A stretch of 5,954 nucleotides of DNA, from NCBI GenBank assembly GCA_030428585.1, contig JAUIDL010000046.1, forward strand, positions 1 to 5,954, given 5' to 3'. The notes below the pieces were generated by a model. That model saw only the letters and a list, made by a program, of their open reading frames with translations, did no database searches and was not told the DNA's origin. Position numbers and translations under genes: made by a program. Shown piece after piece: positions 4,319-5,954 of the stretch. The stretch is from a bacterium (GTDB taxonomy: Bacteria > Patescibacteriota > Saccharimonadia > Saccharimonadales > Saccharimonadaceae). Within the stretch, counting starts at the first letter, position 1. Each line of letters opens with the position of its first letter.

Positions 4319-5527
4319 ATGCAACCAAATAATTTATCTACCCCTCCAGAAAAACCTCAGCAACCAGAACCGACTACGCCACCGACGCCGGTCAATCAAT
4401 CAGCTGACTCATCACCAAATCAGTTCTTTGGGTCGCAACCACAGCAACCTGCGGGAACGCCAACTTTACCGATGGATACCGTTCAGCCGCCGCGACGCAA
4501 AAAGCGCTGGCTATGGGTGCTGGTGATTGTTGCGGCCGTGTTGCTGCTTTTGGGTGGCGGTAGTGCCGCAGCTTACTTTTACTGGTACCAAAACCCGCAA
4601 AAAGTCTTGGGCGATGCTCTGGTAAATGCGCTGACTGCGCAAACCATTTCGACTACTGGTGAAATCAAGGTAGAAAATGATGACTACACGGTCGAAATGA
4701 CTTTGTCAGCTCGTACAGCAAGCGATGCTCGCTCGACACTGGCGGTTGACGCTGATATAACGCTGCCCGATGCCGCGGAACCAGTGAACGTCAAGGGTGA
4801 AGGTATATTCTCGGAAACGGGAGACCTGTATTTCAAACTCGATAATGTCAGAGCAGCCGTCACGCAGCTGGCTGGAACAGCTGAAGCGGGGGCGCTTGAA
4901 GCATACGAGCCGGTCATTGAAATCATCGAAGGTCAGTGGATCAAGGTCGGTGCAAGTGATTTGTCAGAGACGAACGAAGAGTATGCTGTAGCACAAAAGT
5001 GTATCGCTGATGTTATGCAGACGCTCCAAGATGATCGCTCGTTCCGCCAGACCGTCGTCGATGAATTGTCGAATCTCTACGGCGAACATCCGTTTATTAC
5101 GGTTGAAGAGCAACTGTCGGCACGAGATATTAATGGCGTTGGAAGTCTTGGCTACGCGGTGAAGGGCGATGCCGAAAACTATAAAGCGTTCGTGGAAAAG
5201 GTAGACGATACGACAATTGTGAAGAAGCTTGTCGAGTGTGATGACTCAATCAATATCGCCGAACTGTCCGGTGACATGGGAATGGTTGATGAAATCGAAG
5301 AGACTGACGCGCGTGCTGAGATTTGGGTCAGTCGCTTCGGCCATGAGCTGACGGAAATAGCAGCAGTCACTAATGACGATGAAGACAAAGTTTCGATTCG
5401 CTTGAATCCACTGTTTAACCAAAGTCCAGCAATCGAAATTCCACAAGACACCATGACGTTTGAAGAGGTGATTGCTGCCGTACAACAAGCGTTTATCGAA
5501 CAACTTGAAGCCGCATCCGCCCAGTAG
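4319..5527 (+). CDS. Single-pass membrane protein with Pro/Gln-rich cytoplasmic tail and extracytoplasmic domain
   Basis: A 402-residue protein of no family that I can name. Residues 1-57 are low-complexity (P, Q, T, S, N), probably disordered. A basic cluster RRKKR at 59-63 precedes one transmembrane helix at about 64-87, rich in V, L, A and G, and an aromatic boundary YFYWY. By the positive-inside rule the N-terminus is cytoplasmic and residues 91-402 are outside. The outer part begins QNPQKVLGDALVNALTAQTIS, then alternating strands (STTGEIKVENDDYTVEMTLSAR..., EGIFSETGDLYFKLDNV) and later helices, with cysteines at 228 and 307 that could pair. This strand-rich layout recalls lipoprotein-type folds such as LolA/LppX, but that is a loose comparison. 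The gene follows murF by 23 bp and precedes leuS by 52 bp. It is rich in Asp and Glu (a soluble acidic ectodomain). Confidence 0.8.
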   Translation: MQPNNLSTPPEKPQQPEPTTPPTPVNQSADSSPNQFFGSQPQQPAGTPTLPMDTVQPPRRKKRWLWVLVIVAAVLLLLGGGSAAAYFYWYQNPQKVLGDALVNALTAQTISTTGEIKVENDDYTVEMTLSARTASDARSTLAVDADITLPDAAEPVNVKGEGIFSETGDLYFKLDNVRAAVTQLAGTAEAGALEAYEPVIEIIEGQWIKVGASDLSETNEEYAVAQKCIADVMQTLQDDRSFRQTVVDELSNLYGEHPFITVEEQLSARDINGVGSLGYAVKGDAENYKAFVEKVDDTTIVKKLVECDDSINIAELSGDMGMVDEIEETDARAEIWVSRFGHELTEIAAVTNDDEDKVSIRLNPLFNQSPAIEIPQDTMTFEEVIAAVQQAFIEQLEAASAQ

Positions 5528-5540
5528 CACAAGGAGCTGA

Positions 5541-5569
5541 TTGAACTCTCTCTGTTAAAGCGCTATACT
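5541..5569 (+). promoter_or_regulatory. Sigma70-type promoter for leuS
   Basis: TTGAAC at 5541-5546 and TATACT at 5564-5569 are exactly 17 bp apart, with 10 nt from the -10 to the ATG at 5580. A purine-rich AAGGAG at 5531-5536 lies upstream of the -35, so it would not be in this transcript and cannot serve leuS. Confidence 0.65.
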
Positions 5570-5579
5570 TATCTCTGTT

Positions 5580-5954
5580 ATGCAGCGCTATAATCCATCG
5601 TCAATCGAGCCAAAGTGGCAAGCCGTCTGGGAAGATCAAAAGGTCAACAACGTCTTAGAAGACTCGAATAAAACCAAGACGTATGTCTCGGGTATGTTCC
5701 CATACCCTAGTGGTGCCGGGCTTCACAGTGGACACGCCTTTAGTTACACAATTGTCGATGCGCTGGCTCGCTTTTACCGTCAACAAGGTCACAATGTCTT
5801 AAACCCAATGGGATGGGATACCTTTGGGCTGCCGGCTGAAAACTACGCCATCAAGACCGGAACGGCGCCAGTGGTTGTCACTGCCGAAAATATCGCTAAC
5901 TTTAAACGCCAATTCAAACGGATGGGCACCAGTATCGACTGGGACCGTGAGATT
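5580..5954 (+). CDS. leuS: Leucyl-tRNA synthetase, N-terminal part (3' truncated)
   Basis: The first 125 residues of a class I aminoacyl-tRNA synthetase that runs off the right edge. The opening [19 protein letters not shown] is the typical LeuRS N-terminus. [18 protein letters not shown] at 40-57 holds the HIGH-type ATP-binding motif (H49-S50-G51-H52) in the LeuRS-specific context [22 protein letters not shown] and the following [19 protein letters not shown] are also typical LeuRS blocks. The enzyme charges tRNA-Leu with leucine; the editing domain, KMSKS loop and anticodon-binding part are beyond the window. The middle residue of the HIGH motif is serine, where LeuRS usually has a hydrophobic residue. 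No Shine-Dalgarno precedes the ATG; a -10 element lies 10 nt upstream. Confidence 0.95.
   Translation, partial: MQRYNPSSIEPKWQAVWEDQKVNNVLEDSNKTKTYVSGMFPYPSGAGLHSGHAFSYTIVDALARFYRQQGHNVLNPMGWDTFGLPAENYAIKTGTAPVVVTAENIANFKRQFKRMGTSIDWDREI

Noticed and set aside
5531..5536. AAGGAG as a Shine-Dalgarno.
   Set aside because: It is 43 nt before the leuS ATG and upstream of the leuS -35; the nearest start-like TTG at 5541 opens only five codons.
1863..5589. The LamG-pilin and leuS both begin with the same ten bases, ATGCAGCGCT.
   Set aside because: This encodes MQR in both, and the other starts do not share it, so a common downstream initiation signal is not supported.
1..5954. Recoded UGA (as glycine), suggested by the absence of TGA among the six visible stops.
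   Set aside because: All genes read through at full family length in the standard code with no in-frame TGA, and glycine is encoded by GGN throughout; six stops are too few to infer recoding.
1..5954. CRISPR arrays, insertion sequences or phage attachment sites, looked for especially next to the tRNA.
   Set aside because: No direct repeats with spacers, no transposase frame and no duplicated tRNA 3' end were seen.

Overview
The window looks like a chromosomal segment of a Patescibacteria/CPR bacterium, most likely Saccharibacteria (TM7). This placement is an inference. It rests on a short MurF without the usual N-terminal domain, two large pilin-like proteins scattered among housekeeping genes, gaps of 18-52 bp between consecutive plus-strand genes, promoters sitting almost on the start codons, and a base composition that appears close to half G+C (not counted). 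The standard genetic code fits: the six visible stops are TAA or TAG, and glycine uses GGN codons throughout.

Layout. At 1-203 is the BRCT tail of NAD-dependent DNA ligase (ligA). At 234-593 is a small PGPGW-family membrane protein. At 601-755 is a compact unit with its own promoter and a strong intrinsic terminator; it is either an unrecognised small RNA or a 34-codon leaderless ORF. At 775-852 is tRNA-Ala(GGC) with the G3:U70 identity pair and encoded CCA. At 861-1742 (minus strand) is a type IV pilin-like protein whose C-terminus is an RTX-like calcium beta-roll made of 18-residue repeats. At 1863-2975 (plus strand, divergent) is a second pilin-like protein ending in a LamG/concanavalin-A-like lectin domain. 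Then follow murF (2994-4295), a proline/glutamine-rich single-pass membrane protein (4319-5527) and the 5' end of leuS (5580 onward).

The most interesting part is the divergent pilin pair. Both proteins carry a prepilin N-terminus that should place them in a type IV pilus or pseudopilus. Each ends in a different putative adhesion module, a Ca2+-binding beta-roll in one and a lectin-like sandwich in the other. They share a 120-bp intergenic region with back-to-back promoters. In an episymbiotic lineage this would fit host attachment, but that role is inferred.

The second theme is expression. Eight promoter-like elements can be read by eye. Five of the six with a protein start next to them put the -10 hexamer 6-11 nt from the start codon with no usable Shine-Dalgarno, which predicts leaderless or nearly leaderless mRNAs. 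The eight also split cleanly into extended -10 (TGn) promoters with weak -35 boxes, and promoters with a TTG-type -35 at exactly 17 bp and no TGn.
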